Below are positions 1 to 7,829 of a DNA stretch of 48,423 nucleotides, piece after piece. Each line of letters opens with the position of its first letter. The stretch's first letter is position 1. This DNA comes from Deltaproteobacteria bacterium (lineage in GTDB: Bacteria > Myxococcota_A > UBA9042). The translations under genes and the position numbers were made by a program. Under the pieces are notes generated by a model. That model saw only the letters and a program-made list of their open reading frames with translations, was not told the DNA's origin and searched no databases. The DNA is taken from contig VGRO01000025.1 in assembly GCA_016875335.1 (NCBI GenBank), forward strand, positions 1-48,423. The letters are read 5' to 3'.

Positions 1-91
1 GAGGTACTTCCGGCCGCGGCTGCGGCCGGCCGCGGGGGTGAGCGCGCATGAGCGCGCGAGGGGGCTGCGAGCCCCCTTCACGAAACAAGCA

Positions 92-172
92 GCTAGTAGG
101 CGAAACCGATTGAGGATTTGTTGCGGCATTACGGCCCGTATCCCGACGCGAATTTGGGGTTTCGCCTACTAG
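92..172. repeat. 81-bp element with perfect 15-bp terminal inverted repeats (copy 1)
   Basis: CTAGTAGGCGAAACC at 92-106 is the exact reverse complement of 158-172. The same ends occur at 311-325 and 377-391 in copy 2. The 51-bp interior has no open frame. The size and perfect ends resemble a MITE or a folded RNA/cruciform element. No target-site duplication could be assigned. Confidence 0.85.
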
Positions 173-227
173 TACCTCAGGGCCGAAATTCGCGCCGGAT
201 TCCGGCGCGCAACAGGGCTGAGGTACT
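171..227. repeat. 57-bp palindromic element between the tandem units
   Basis: AGTACCTCAG (171-180) is the reverse complement of CTGAGGTACT (218-227). An inner perfect palindrome, gcgccgga/tccggcgc, lies between them, so the segment could form a cruciform or a two-stem RNA. Confidence 0.7.
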
Positions 228-310
228 TCCGGCCGCGGCTGCGGCCGGCCGCGGGGGTGAGCGCGCATGAGCGCGCGAGGGGGCTGCGAGCCCCCTTCAC
301 GAAACAAGCA

Positions 311-391
311 GCTAGTAGGCGAAACCGATTGAGGATTTGTTGCGGCGTGACGGCCCGTATCCCGACGCGAATTTGGGGTTTCGCCTACTAG
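311..391. repeat. 81-bp inverted-repeat element (copy 2), overlapping a stop codon
   Basis: This is the second copy of the 81-bp element, with perfect 15-bp inverted ends at 311-325 and 377-391. Its right end contains the TAG (388-390, minus) that terminates the 1342-aa lipoprotein gene, plus a second in-frame TAG at 385-387. The element therefore either inserted exactly at the end of the gene or now supplies its stop. Confidence 0.85.
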
Positions 392-3300
392 TTGCCGCCG
401 ACGATGAGCAAGTCGTCGACCCGCGGGCCAGGGAAGTTGTTGAACTTCTCGTCGACCGTGTTGAACCGAATGCGGACCTTGATGTCTTTCTTGCCGGCAA
501 AGTGCTGCGCAAGGTCCTGTGTAAACGTCAGCCACGTCTTGACCGCAAAACGCGGCAACACGTAGCTGCGCGTACCGTTCTTGTTGCAATTCGCCGGGGT
601 CTGGTCATTGCACTGGGTCGAGACGTTGCAGCATCCATTGAAATTGTCGGTCGACAGTTGTACGTGCATTATGTCAAAGTTGGCGCTTTGGTTGTTGTTT
701 TCCGTGTCGTAGTAGTACTTGAGGGCCAAATTGACCTTGGTCAGACCCGTCGCATCCAAGAGCTTGTTGTACGTCGCCGTGCCGGCATTGCTTTGTGACT
801 GGCTACTGCTGCTCTTGGCGTCGTAGCCCGTGCCATTGTTGTAGTTGAGCGAGCACGTGCCGGTCGGCGGCGTCACGGCGGGCGTGTTGTCGATGGCCCA
901 GTTGAAGCCGGTGGACGAGTGGGTCGAGGCATAGGTCCAGTCCGTTCCGCTGCACAGGAAGGTCTCGTCGAGCAACTTCTTGGCGTTGCACGGGTACACG
1001 TTTGCGCACGTCGCGTCGGCGCAGTCGACATTGCCGTCGCCGTTGTTGTCGATGCCGTCGGTGCAGTTCTCGGGCACGCCGACGAAGTTCAGGTTGACCT
1101 TGACGTTGTCGATGAAGATGCCGGCGCCCAGGTTGCCGGTGGCCCACTGGCTGTTCACTTGCATGGTCGTCTCGAGGTAGAACTTGTGTTTGAGCAAGCC
1201 GGTCAGGTTCTGCTTGACCCCCTGTTTCCACACCTTGAGGTCGGTGGTGGCCTTGGGGAAGTTGATGGTCAGCAGAATACCATTGCCGTTGCTGTTGCGC
1301 ACGAGGATCTGCGGCAGGTCCGGTTGGCCGTCGGCTGAGGGGTCGACGTCGTAGTAGGCGTCAAAGACCAGCTCGCCGACGCCGGAATTGAGGCCGACCC
1401 AGTCGATATCGGGCGAGCGCGCCGTTCCGGCGGGTGGCAGGCACAGGGTGTTGCCGCCAAACTGGTAGCCGTCGCAGTAGTCGGTGTCGTCGTTGAAATT
1501 CAAGGTGCACTTGTGAGCCGCCTGCTGCTCGGGCGTGCCAACTTTGGGCGCCTCGTCGACCTTCCACACCACCTTGCGCGGCACCTGCGGATAAGGCGAG
1601 TTTGGCGTCGTGATGACCCACTTGGTCTTTTCACCGCAATCGAAGGGGTCGTCCAGGAACTTGCAGTTGCTGTTCGGCATGCACGCGCCCGCCTTGCAGA
1701 TGCTCTCCTTCGTACAGGCGATGCCATCGTCGCACACGGTTCCGTCGGCAGCGGCCGTGTAGACGCACCCCTTGACCTTGTCGCAGGTGTCGGTCGTGCA
1801 CGGGCTCTTGTCGTCGCACACCACGGCGGCGCCGGCCTTGCATGCCCCGCCATTGCACGCGTCCGGCCCCGTGCACTTGTCGCCGTCGTCGCACGCGGCG
1901 GTGTTGTTTGCGGTCGCGCAGGTGCCAGTTTTGGGGTCGCAGGTATCATCGGTGCACGCGTTGGCGTCGTCGCAGACCTTGGCCTTGCCGGTGCACTTGC
2001 CGGCCGCGCAGGCGTCTGCCGAAGTACACGCGGAGCCGTCGTCGCACTGCGCGCCGTCGTTGCCCGCCGCGTTGACGCAGTTGCCGGTCTTGGCGTCGCA
2101 CGAGTCCGCGGTGCAGGGGCTCTTGTCGTCGCAGACCTTGGCGGTTCCTCCTGTGCAATTGCTGGCGCTGCACGCCTCGCCGGTGGTGCAGGCATTGCCG
2201 TCGTCGCAGGCGCCGGTGGTGCCCGTCCAGGTGCAATCGCCGGTCTTGGCATCGCAGTTGTCGTTGGTGCAGGGGTTGCCGTCGTCACACGCACCGCTCG
2301 GCTTGCCGGCGCACTTGCCGCCTCCGCAAACGTCGCCGTTGGTGCACTTGCTGCCGTCGTCGCAGGCGGCCGTGTTGTTGGCGTGCGCGCAGCCGGTCTT
2401 CGGGTCACAACTGTCGGTCGTACATGGATTCTTGTCGTCACAGGTCGCCAGATCGATGGCGCTGCCGGGGGTGCAAGTCGCGCCCTTGCCCGCGACCACG
2501 CCGCACTTGTCGCCGATGGTGCAGGCGTTGCCGTCGTCGCACGGGTTGCTGTTCGGCGCAAAGGCACAGCCGGTCTTGGGGTCGCAGCTGTCGTTGGTGC
2601 AGGCATTGCCGTCGTCGCAGCTCAGCTTGGCACCGCCCTCGCAGGCGCCCGCCTTGCACTTGGCGGGCTGCTGGCACAAGTCATTGGCCGAGCCGCATGC
2701 GGAGCCGTCGGCGACGGCCTTGTTGACGCAGCCCACTTTGGGGTCGCACGAGTCGGCGGTGCAGTCGTTCTTGTCGCCGCAGTCCTTGGGACCCGCCGCA
2801 GGCTCGCACTTGCCGGCCTTGCAGACGGCGGCCTGGCACAGGTCGCCCGCGTTGCACGGCGCGGTATTGGGCGTGAACACGCAGCCATTGGCCACCTTGG
2901 GGTCGCAGGTGTCGTCGGTGCACGCGTTGTTGTCGTTGCAGGCCTTGGCCGCGCCGCCTTGGCACTTGCCGTCTTTGCAGGCATCACCGTCGGTGCAGAG
3001 GTTGCCGTCGTCGCAAGCGGCGGTGTTCGGAGCCGCTCCGCAACCGGTCTTGGCATCGCAGTTGTCGGTCGTGCACGGGTTGCCGTCGTCGCAGACCTTG
3101 GTGGTGCCGGCGCACTTGCCATTGTTGGCGCAGGCGTCCTTGTCGGTGCATGCGCTGCCGTCGTCGCAGGCGGCGTTCGGGGTGACCTTGAAGACACAGT
3201 TGCCGTTGGCCCCGTCGCAGGTGTCCGTGGTGCACGCGTTGCCGTCGTCGCAGGAGGTGGCTTTGCCCCCGCATTTTCCGGCCTTGCACGCATCGTCGCT

Positions 3301-4416
3301 GGTGCAAAGGCTGCCGTCGTCGCACTTGCCGTCTTGCGGCGCGTTGGCGCACCCGCCCTTGGCCGGGTCGCAGGTGTCGGCCGTGCACGGGTTCTTGTCG
3401 TCGCACGCGTTGGGTGCGCCGGGCTCGCACTTGCCGCCCTTGCAGGAGTCGCCGGAAGTGCAGGCGTTGCCGTCATCGCACGCAGCGGTGTTGGCAGAGT
3501 TGGCACAGAACCCGGTCTTGGGGTCGCAGGTGTCGTCGGTGCACGCCGCGTTGTCGTTGCAGTCCTTGGCCGTGCCGGGGCTGCACGCGCCGGCCTTGCA
3601 GGTGTCGTTGGCCGTGCAGCCGTCGCCGTCATCGCACGCCGATCCGTCGGCAGCCTTGCCGGTCACGCACGAACCGTTGCTGCATTGGACGGCCGCACAG
3701 ATACCGGCTTTGCCGCAGTCCGCGTCGATCTTGCAGGCCGGTGGGGTACCCGCGTCGGTCGGGGTGCCGCCGTCGCCGGTCGTACCGCCGCCATCGCCCG
3801 TTGTCGTGTCCGGGGTGACCGTGCCGCCGTCCGGGTCGGTGACCCCACCGTCGGTTCCGCTGCTGCCGCCATCTGGCGTGCCGGTGCCCCCATCTGGCGT
3901 GACCGTGCCGCCGTCGGGTGTGCCGGTGCCCCCATCTGGCGTGACCGTGCCGCCGTCGGGATCGGTGACCACGCCGTCGGTGCTGCCGCTGCCGGCGTCC
4001 GGTGTGACCGTGCCGCCGTCCGGGTCGGTGGCGGTGCCGTCGGTTGCGCCGCTGCCGCCGTCGGTCGCCCCCGATCCACCGTCCGGGTCGACCGTGCCGG
4101 TGTCCGTGCCGCCGCTCGCGCCATCCGGATCGACGGTGGCGGCGTCGGTGCCGCCGTCGGCCCCGGCCTGGGTGGTGTCGGGGTCGGTCGCGCCGCCGTC
4201 GCCGGTGGCCGCGTCTGTGCCAGCGGCCGCGCCGTCGCCGCCCACGCCAGCAGTGTTGCCGTCGGACGATGCCGACGCGTCGGCTCCACCCAAGGGCGAA
4301 ATCGTGGTGTCCTCGCCGCAGGCCGACAGGGCCATCAGCGCGCTGGCCACCGCCAGCTTGCCAAAGGCCAATTTGCGATCGCGCAAGGGGCGCAACAGGG
4401 TGGGCATGGCGTGCAT
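388..4416 (-). CDS. Giant Cys-rich repeat lipoprotein with C-terminal paired beta domains
   Basis: This 1342-aa protein is predicted to be anchored on the outer membrane or cell surface. The ATG at 4416 is preceded by GGAGAGG. A signal peptide ends in lipobox LSAC (Cys33). Residues about 34-224 are a flexible Asp/Gly/Thr/Pro linker. Residues about 225-920 are alternating Cys-rich repeats of the type CDDGNxCTxxDxC / CDPxxGxC, with roughly 40-45 residues per pair. The C-terminal third has two mutually similar segments (about 920-1110 and 1145-1342); each carries a Trp near its start, followed by a TP motif and a C(T/S)LN(F/Y)N motif. They flank a DNNGDG Ca-binding-like loop near 1117-1135. Such proteins are common in predatory or gliding Myxococcota-like bacteria, and their function is unknown. 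Adhesion or ligand display is a guess. The stop codon lies inside a palindromic repeat. The gene is divergent from the kynurenine operon. Confidence 0.9.
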   Translation of the reverse strand: MHAMPTLLRPLRDRKLAFGKLAVASALMALSACGEDTTISPLGGADASASSDGNTAGVGGDGAAAGTDAATGDGGATDPDTTQAGADGGTDAATVDPDGASGGTDTGTVDPDGGSGATDGGSGATDGTATDPDGGTVTPDAGSGSTDGVVTDPDGGTVTPDGGTGTPDGGTVTPDGGTGTPDGGSSGTDGGVTDPDGGTVTPDTTTGDGGGTTGDGGTPTDAGTPPACKIDADCGKAGICAAVQCSNGSCVTGKAADGSACDDGDGCTANDTCKAGACSPGTAKDCNDNAACTDDTCDPKTGFCANSANTAACDDGNACTSGDSCKGGKCEPGAPNACDDKNPCTADTCDPAKGGCANAPQDGKCDDGSLCTSDDACKAGKCGGKATSCDDGNACTTDTCDGANGNCVFKVTPNAACDDGSACTDKDACANNGKCAGTTKVCDDGNPCTTDNCDAKTGCGAAPNTAACDDGNLCTDGDACKDGKCQGGAAKACNDNNACTDDTCDPKVANGCVFTPNTAPCNAGDLCQAAVCKAGKCEPAAGPKDCGDKNDCTADSCDPKVGCVNKAVADGSACGSANDLCQQPAKCKAGACEGGAKLSCDDGNACTNDSCDPKTGCAFAPNSNPCDDGNACTIGDKCGVVAGKGATCTPGSAIDLATCDDKNPCTTDSCDPKTGCAHANNTAACDDGSKCTNGDVCGGGKCAGKPSGACDDGNPCTNDNCDAKTGDCTWTGTTGACDDGNACTTGEACSASNCTGGTAKVCDDKSPCTADSCDAKTGNCVNAAGNDGAQCDDGSACTSADACAAGKCTGKAKVCDDANACTDDTCDPKTGTCATANNTAACDDGDKCTGPDACNGGACKAGAAVVCDDKSPCTTDTCDKVKGCVYTAAADGTVCDDGIACTKESICKAGACMPNSNCKFLDDPFDCGEKTKWVITTPNSPYPQVPRKVVWKVDEAPKVGTPEQQAAHKCTLNFNDDTDYCDGYQFGGNTLCLPPAGTARSPDIDWVGLNSGVGELVFDAYYDVDPSADGQPDLPQILVRNSNGNGILLTINFPKATTDLKVWKQGVKQNLTGLLKHKFYLETTMQVNSQWATGNLGAGIFIDNVKVNLNFVGVPENCTDGIDNNGDGNVDCADATCANVYPCNAKKLLDETFLCSGTDWTYASTHSSTGFNWAIDNTPAVTPPTGTCSLNYNNGTGYDAKSSSSQSQSNAGTATYNKLLDATGLTKVNLALKYYYDTENNNQSANFDIMHVQLSTDNFNGCCNVSTQCNDQTPANCNKNGTRSYVLPRFAVKTWLTFTQDLAQHFAGKKDIKVRIRFNTVDEKFNNFPGPRVDDLLIVGGN
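3878..3960. repeat. Two perfect 41-nt copies, 42-bp period, in the lipoprotein linker
   Basis: Bases 3878-3918 and 3920-3960 are identical. They encode the PDGGTVTPDGGTGT-type linker of the 388-4416 lipoprotein. Exact nucleotide identity indicates recent duplication or slippage, so linker length may vary between strains. Confidence 0.8.
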
Positions 4417-4473
4417 GGAACCTCTCCGAAATTGCCAGAAAAACGGTCAATCGCGCAACTCGCGCAGGTGCGC

Positions 4474-4502
4474 AGAATTCCGGTTTCGCGGCCGGCAGTC
4501 AA
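4474..4502 (-). promoter_or_regulatory. Candidate promoter of the 388-4416 lipoprotein gene
   Basis: On the minus strand, TTGACT (4502-4497) is followed by a 17-nt spacer and AATTCT (4479-4474). The -10 box is imperfect. The predicted leader is about 50 nt. Confidence 0.35.
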
Positions 4503-4572
4503 ACCATCCGCACTGTGCCTGACAGTTTCACACAATGCGACTTTCCTGCGCGGACTGCTATGAAGGCTATGC

Positions 4573-4590
4573 AATTGCAGCAATTTGCAG
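4573..4590 (+). promoter_or_regulatory. AATTGCAG / AATTTGCAG direct repeat at the kynurenine promoter
   Basis: AATTGCAG (4573-4580) and AATTTGCAG (4582-4590) are adjacent direct repeats, and the second contains the -35 hexamer of the operon promoter. The position suits an operator or activator site, but no regulator gene lies nearby. Confidence 0.3.
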
Positions 4591-4613
4591 CGCGGTAGCC
4601 GTTCGCCTACGCT
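4585..4613 (+). promoter_or_regulatory. Candidate promoter of the kynurenine operon
   Basis: TTGCAG (4585-4590), a 17-nt spacer and TACGCT (4608-4613) give a sigma70-like promoter. It would start transcription near 4620, just upstream of the Shine-Dalgarno AAGGA (4631-4635) and the ATG at 4645. It also argues against the upstream ATG at 4585 as the translation start. Confidence 0.5.
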
Positions 4614-4644
4614 CGCGCCCTGCTCGATGAAAGGACGCCGTCCG

Positions 4645-5712
4645 ATGCCGCCCGCCGCCCCCCCTGACCGAACCGCAGATCGCATCGATGTGCACACGCA
4701 CCTGCTGCCGCGAGAGCTGCCGCGCTGGGCCGACCGCTTCGGCTATGGCGGATTCGTCGGCCTGGACCACCCGACCGGCTGCCGGGCGCGCATGGTCCGC
4801 GACGACGGCACCGTGTTCCGCGAAGTGGACCCCAACCTGTGGGATCCGGCCGAGCGCCTGCGCGACATGGACGAAACGCGGGTCGCCGTCCAGGTACTGT
4901 CCACCGTGCCCGTGATGTTCTGCTACTGGACGCCGCCGCGCGACGGTCTGCAGGTCGCCCGGTATTTGAACGACCACCTGGCCGATGTCGTGCGCCGTCA
5001 CCCGAAGCGCTTCGTGGGGCTCGGCACCCTGCCGTTGCAGGACCCGGACCTCGCCATCGCGGAACTGGACCGCTGCATGGGCGACCTCGGCCTGTGCGGC
5101 GTGCAGATCGGCAGCCACGTGCGCGGACCGGGAGCCGATCGGAACCTCGACGACCCTGCGCTGTTTGCCGTGTTCGCCCGCGCTGCGCAACTGGGCGCTG
5201 CTGTGTTCGTGCACCCGTGGGACATGATGGGCGAGGCCGACATGCGCAAATACTGGCTGCCGTGGCTGGTCGGCATGCCGGCCGAGTGCAGCCGGGCGCT
5301 CTGCTCGCTGATGTTTGGCGGGGTCTTCACGCGCTTGCCCAAGCTGCGGGTCTGCGTGGCCCATGGGGGCGGCAGTTTCGCGGCGACGCTCGGTCGCATC
5401 CAGCACGGCTTCGAGGCACGCCCGGACCTGTGCGCCATCGACAACGCTGTCGCTCCGCGCGACCATGTCGGCCGCTTCTGGGTCGATGCGCTGGTGCACG
5501 ACCCGCGGGCGCTGCGGCTGATCATCGACACCTTCGGGGTGGACCGCGTCACCGTGGGGTCGGACTACCCGTTTCCGCTCGGCGAGGCACAGCCGGGCGG
5601 GCTCGTGGCGTCGCTGGCGCTCGATGCGAATGCGCACGGCAAGATCCAGATGGACAACGCGTTGCACTGGCTCGGCATCGACCGCCACCTGCGCCGCAAG
5701 GAGGCCCTGTGA
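4645..5712 (+). CDS. nbaD: 2-amino-3-carboxymuconate-6-semialdehyde decarboxylase (ACMSD)
   Basis: A 355-aa amidohydrolase-fold enzyme that decarboxylates 2-amino-3-carboxymuconate semialdehyde (EC 4.1.1.45), steering kynurenine carbon away from quinolinate/NAD toward 2-aminomuconate. The N-terminal metal motif DVHTH (His17, His19), FVHPWD (about residue 190), VAHGGG (about 239) and GSDYPFPLGE (about 306) are all present. The stretches FGYGGF, STVPVMF, RFVGLGTLP and KYWLPWLVGMPAE match animal and bacterial ACMSD closely. The start at 4645 has AAGGA nine bases upstream; the frame also contains ATGs at 4585 and 4627, but these overlap or lie too close to the promoter. This is the first gene of a four-gene operon, and its stop overlaps the next start (GTGA). 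Confidence 0.95.
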   Translation: MPPAAPPDRTADRIDVHTHLLPRELPRWADRFGYGGFVGLDHPTGCRARMVRDDGTVFREVDPNLWDPAERLRDMDETRVAVQVLSTVPVMFCYWTPPRDGLQVARYLNDHLADVVRRHPKRFVGLGTLPLQDPDLAIAELDRCMGDLGLCGVQIGSHVRGPGADRNLDDPALFAVFARAAQLGAAVFVHPWDMMGEADMRKYWLPWLVGMPAECSRALCSLMFGGVFTRLPKLRVCVAHGGGSFAATLGRIQHGFEARPDLCAIDNAVAPRDHVGRFWVDALVHDPRALRLIIDTFGVDRVTVGSDYPFPLGEAQPGGLVASLALDANAHGKIQMDNALHWLGIDRHLRRKEAL

Positions 5713-6560
5713 CCACCCGACTCGTCATCCTGGATTTTGACGGCACGTTCACCGATTCCGAGGCGGAGGGCGCGCCGTTCGCCGAACGCTATCCGGACTT
5801 GCTGGCCGCCGCGATCGGCATGGACGCGGCAGCATTCGCACCGTTTTTCGCGCTCGGCCTGCAAGACGTAGCTGCGCAATCGCCCGAATTGGGATGGCGC
5901 ATCAATGGCGTCGATGCCGCGCCCGCCGACGCCGACCCCTACATCCGCTGCTCGATGGCTGCGCATTGCGCGTTCGACCGGATGGGCGCCCAGTCCGACG
6001 CTGTCGCGCGCGGCAAGCTCCTGGCCGACGCGTATCAGGCCGCCTACAAGCACTCGGCCATCGTCTTTCGCTCGGGCGCGCGCGAGGCCCTGCAGGCGCT
6101 GCTGGACCGCGGACTTGCCGTCGTCGTCGTGACCAACAGCTCGACAGCGCACGTGCAACACAAGATCGACCAGTTGGGGCTTCGGCCCGACACGCCGGTG
6201 CAGGTCTTTGGCAACGCCATGAAATTCTGGGTGGATGCTGGCGACGCCGGCGATCCGCGCTTCGACAGCCTGCCCGACCGCGAAACCAGCGACCAGTTGC
6301 GGCGGCCGGTGTGGTTGCGGCGCAATCGGTATTTCGCGCGCATCGCCGAACTGCTGGCGCAACACCGCGCCGATGCGACGCAGCTTGCGGTGTGCGGCGA
6401 CATCTACGAACTCGATCTCGCCCTGCCGCGGGCGATGGGCGCCAAGGTGGCGCTGATGCGGCGCCAGAACACCTATGGATTCGAAACCGAGCTGGTCGGC
6501 CGCGCGGGCGATCGCGGCATCGTGCTCGACGACCTCTTGCAGTTGAACGACTGGCTGTGA
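5709..6560 (+). CDS. HAD-superfamily hydrolase in the kynurenine operon
   Basis: A 283-aa protein starting at GTG 5709, which overlaps the ACMSD stop and has GGAGG at 5700-5704. HAD motif I is DFDGTFTDSE close to the N-terminus, motif II is the VVVTNSS stretch, and motif IV is CGDIYELD with the paired acidic residues, so a phosphatase or other HAD chemistry is feasible. The substrate is unknown. Its place between ACMSD and kynureninase, with translational coupling, suggests a role in kynurenine or NAD-precursor metabolism, for example removing a phosphorylated side product or acting on a nucleotide such as NMN. That is inference only. I do not recognise a named family beyond HAD. Confidence 0.85.
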   Translation: MTTRLVILDFDGTFTDSEAEGAPFAERYPDLLAAAIGMDAAAFAPFFALGLQDVAAQSPELGWRINGVDAAPADADPYIRCSMAAHCAFDRMGAQSDAVARGKLLADAYQAAYKHSAIVFRSGAREALQALLDRGLAVVVVTNSSTAHVQHKIDQLGLRPDTPVQVFGNAMKFWVDAGDAGDPRFDSLPDRETSDQLRRPVWLRRNRYFARIAELLAQHRADATQLAVCGDIYELDLALPRAMGAKVALMRRQNTYGFETELVGRAGDRGIVLDDLLQLNDWL

Positions 6561-6563
6561 ACC

Positions 6564-7820
6564 ATGCCCCTGGACCTGTACGCCGCACGCGCGCTGGATG
6601 CCGCAGACCCGCTGTCGCGGTTTCGCGACGAGTTCCTTCTGCCTACCGACGCCGACGGAGCGCCGCACGCCTACTTCGCCGGGCATTCGTTGGGTCCACA
6701 GCCGCGCGCGGCGCGCGCCTGGGTCCTCGAAGCCCTGGACGACTGGGCCCGCCACGGCGTCGACGGGCATTTCGCCGGCAAGCATCCCTGGCTGCCGTAC
6801 CACGAACTGTTGACCGACTCGACCGCGCGTCTGGTCGGTGCGCTGCCGCGCGAAGTCGTGGTGATGAACACGCTGACCGTCAACCTGCACCTGATGCTGG
6901 CGACGTTCTACCGGCCGCGCGGCCGCCGCACCCTCATTCTGGTCGAATCGGGCGCCTTCCCCTCCGATTGCCACGCCGTGGCGTCCCAGGCGCAGTGGCA
7001 CGGTCTGGATCCAGCCCGGACCGTGGTCGCGCTCGCCCCGCGCCCGGGCGAGGCCCACCTGCGCGACGACGACGTGGTGGACAAGATCGGCGAACTCGGC
7101 GACCAACTCGCGCTGGTGCTGTTTGGCAATTGCAACTACCTGACTGGCCAGGCTTTTGACATGCCGTCTATCGTGCAAGCCGGGCACGCCGCAGGCGCGG
7201 CAGTGGGATTCGACCTCGCCCACGGCGCCGGCAACCTCGACTGCCGACTGCACGACAGCGGCGCCGATTTCGCGGTGTGGTGCAACTATAAGTACCTCAA
7301 CGCCGGCCCGGGTGGTCTAGGCGGCGTGTTCGTGCACGAGCGCCACCACCGCGCAGACGTGCCGCGCTTGGCCGGTTGGTGGGGCCACGACAAGGCCAGC
7401 CGTTTCCAGATGCGCCCGGAATTCTTACCCATCGCCGGCGCCGAAGGGTGGCAGCTGTCGAACCCGCCGATCCTGCAGATGGCCTCCGTGCGGGCTTCCA
7501 TGGCGCTTTTCGACGCGGCAGGTATCGGTGCGCTGCGCGAACGTGGCGACCGCCTGACCGGCGCGTTGGTCGAGTGGATCGATGCCCTGCCCGTCGGTCG
7601 GTTCCGCATGCTGACGCCACGAGAGCCCGCCCGACGCGGTTCGATGGTGACGCTGCACATCCCGGACCGCGCCGGCGACGTCGCCGAGCAGTTGCAGGGC
7701 ATGGGCGTAGTAGTGGACTTGCGCAGGCCGGACATCGTGCGCATGACCCCTGCGCCGCTGTACACCAGCTTTCAAGACGTGGCGCGCGCCGGCCGCGGCC
7801 TGCACGAGGCGCTGACCTGA
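6564..7820 (+). CDS. kynU: Kynureninase
   Basis: A 418-aa PLP enzyme that hydrolyses kynurenine to anthranilate plus alanine, or 3-hydroxykynurenine to 3-hydroxyanthranilate plus alanine (EC 3.7.1.3). The length is usual for the family. Clear signatures are YFAGHSLGPQP near the N-terminus, MNTLTVNLHLM, FDLAHGAGN (PLP-binding Asp and following His) and CNYKYLNAGPGG with the Schiff-base lysine at about residue 243. The ATG lies 3 nt after the HAD gene stop and the KMO gene follows after 9 nt, so it is co-transcribed. With the downstream KMO, 3-hydroxykynurenine is the probable substrate. Confidence 0.97.
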   Translation: MPLDLYAARALDAADPLSRFRDEFLLPTDADGAPHAYFAGHSLGPQPRAARAWVLEALDDWARHGVDGHFAGKHPWLPYHELLTDSTARLVGALPREVVVMNTLTVNLHLMLATFYRPRGRRTLILVESGAFPSDCHAVASQAQWHGLDPARTVVALAPRPGEAHLRDDDVVDKIGELGDQLALVLFGNCNYLTGQAFDMPSIVQAGHAAGAAVGFDLAHGAGNLDCRLHDSGADFAVWCNYKYLNAGPGGLGGVFVHERHHRADVPRLAGWWGHDKASRFQMRPEFLPIAGAEGWQLSNPPILQMASVRASMALFDAAGIGALRERGDRLTGALVEWIDALPVGRFRMLTPREPARRGSMVTLHIPDRAGDVAEQLQGMGVVVDLRRPDIVRMTPAPLYTSFQDVARAGRGLHEALT

Positions 7821-7829
7821 TGGGGGACG

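Larger units (their letters stand above)
1..392. repeat. Tandem palindromic repeat array, 219-bp period, 1.8 copies
   Basis: Bases 1-173 recur at 220-392 with an offset of 219 and only two mismatches (128 A vs 347 G; 130 T vs 349 G). Bases 174-219 complete the first unit. Each unit is a chain of palindromes: a GC-rich block (about 12-38), a gggggct-gcg-agccccc hairpin (60-76, again at 279-295), an 81-bp element with 15-bp inverted ends (92-172, again at 311-391), and a 57-bp element with 10-bp inverted ends (171-227). The array probably continues beyond the window start. It encodes nothing recognisable. It looks like a REP/BIME-type or MITE-type non-autonomous repeat, but I see no transposase. 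The right edge overlaps the stop codon of the neighbouring gene. Confidence 0.9.

Noticed and set aside
60-76. gggggct-gcg-agccccc hairpin as a terminator for the first gene
   Set aside because: There is no T-run on either strand next to the stem, and it is part of a repeated palindromic unit.
1513-4563. Plus-strand open frames of 916-1016 codons opposite the first Cys-rich lipoprotein gene
   Set aside because: They are mirror images of the repetitive Cys/Asp/Gly codons on the minus strand. The translations are low-complexity Val/Ala or Ser/Pro/His repeats without domains, and the minus frame has a lipobox, ribosome site and sensible domains.
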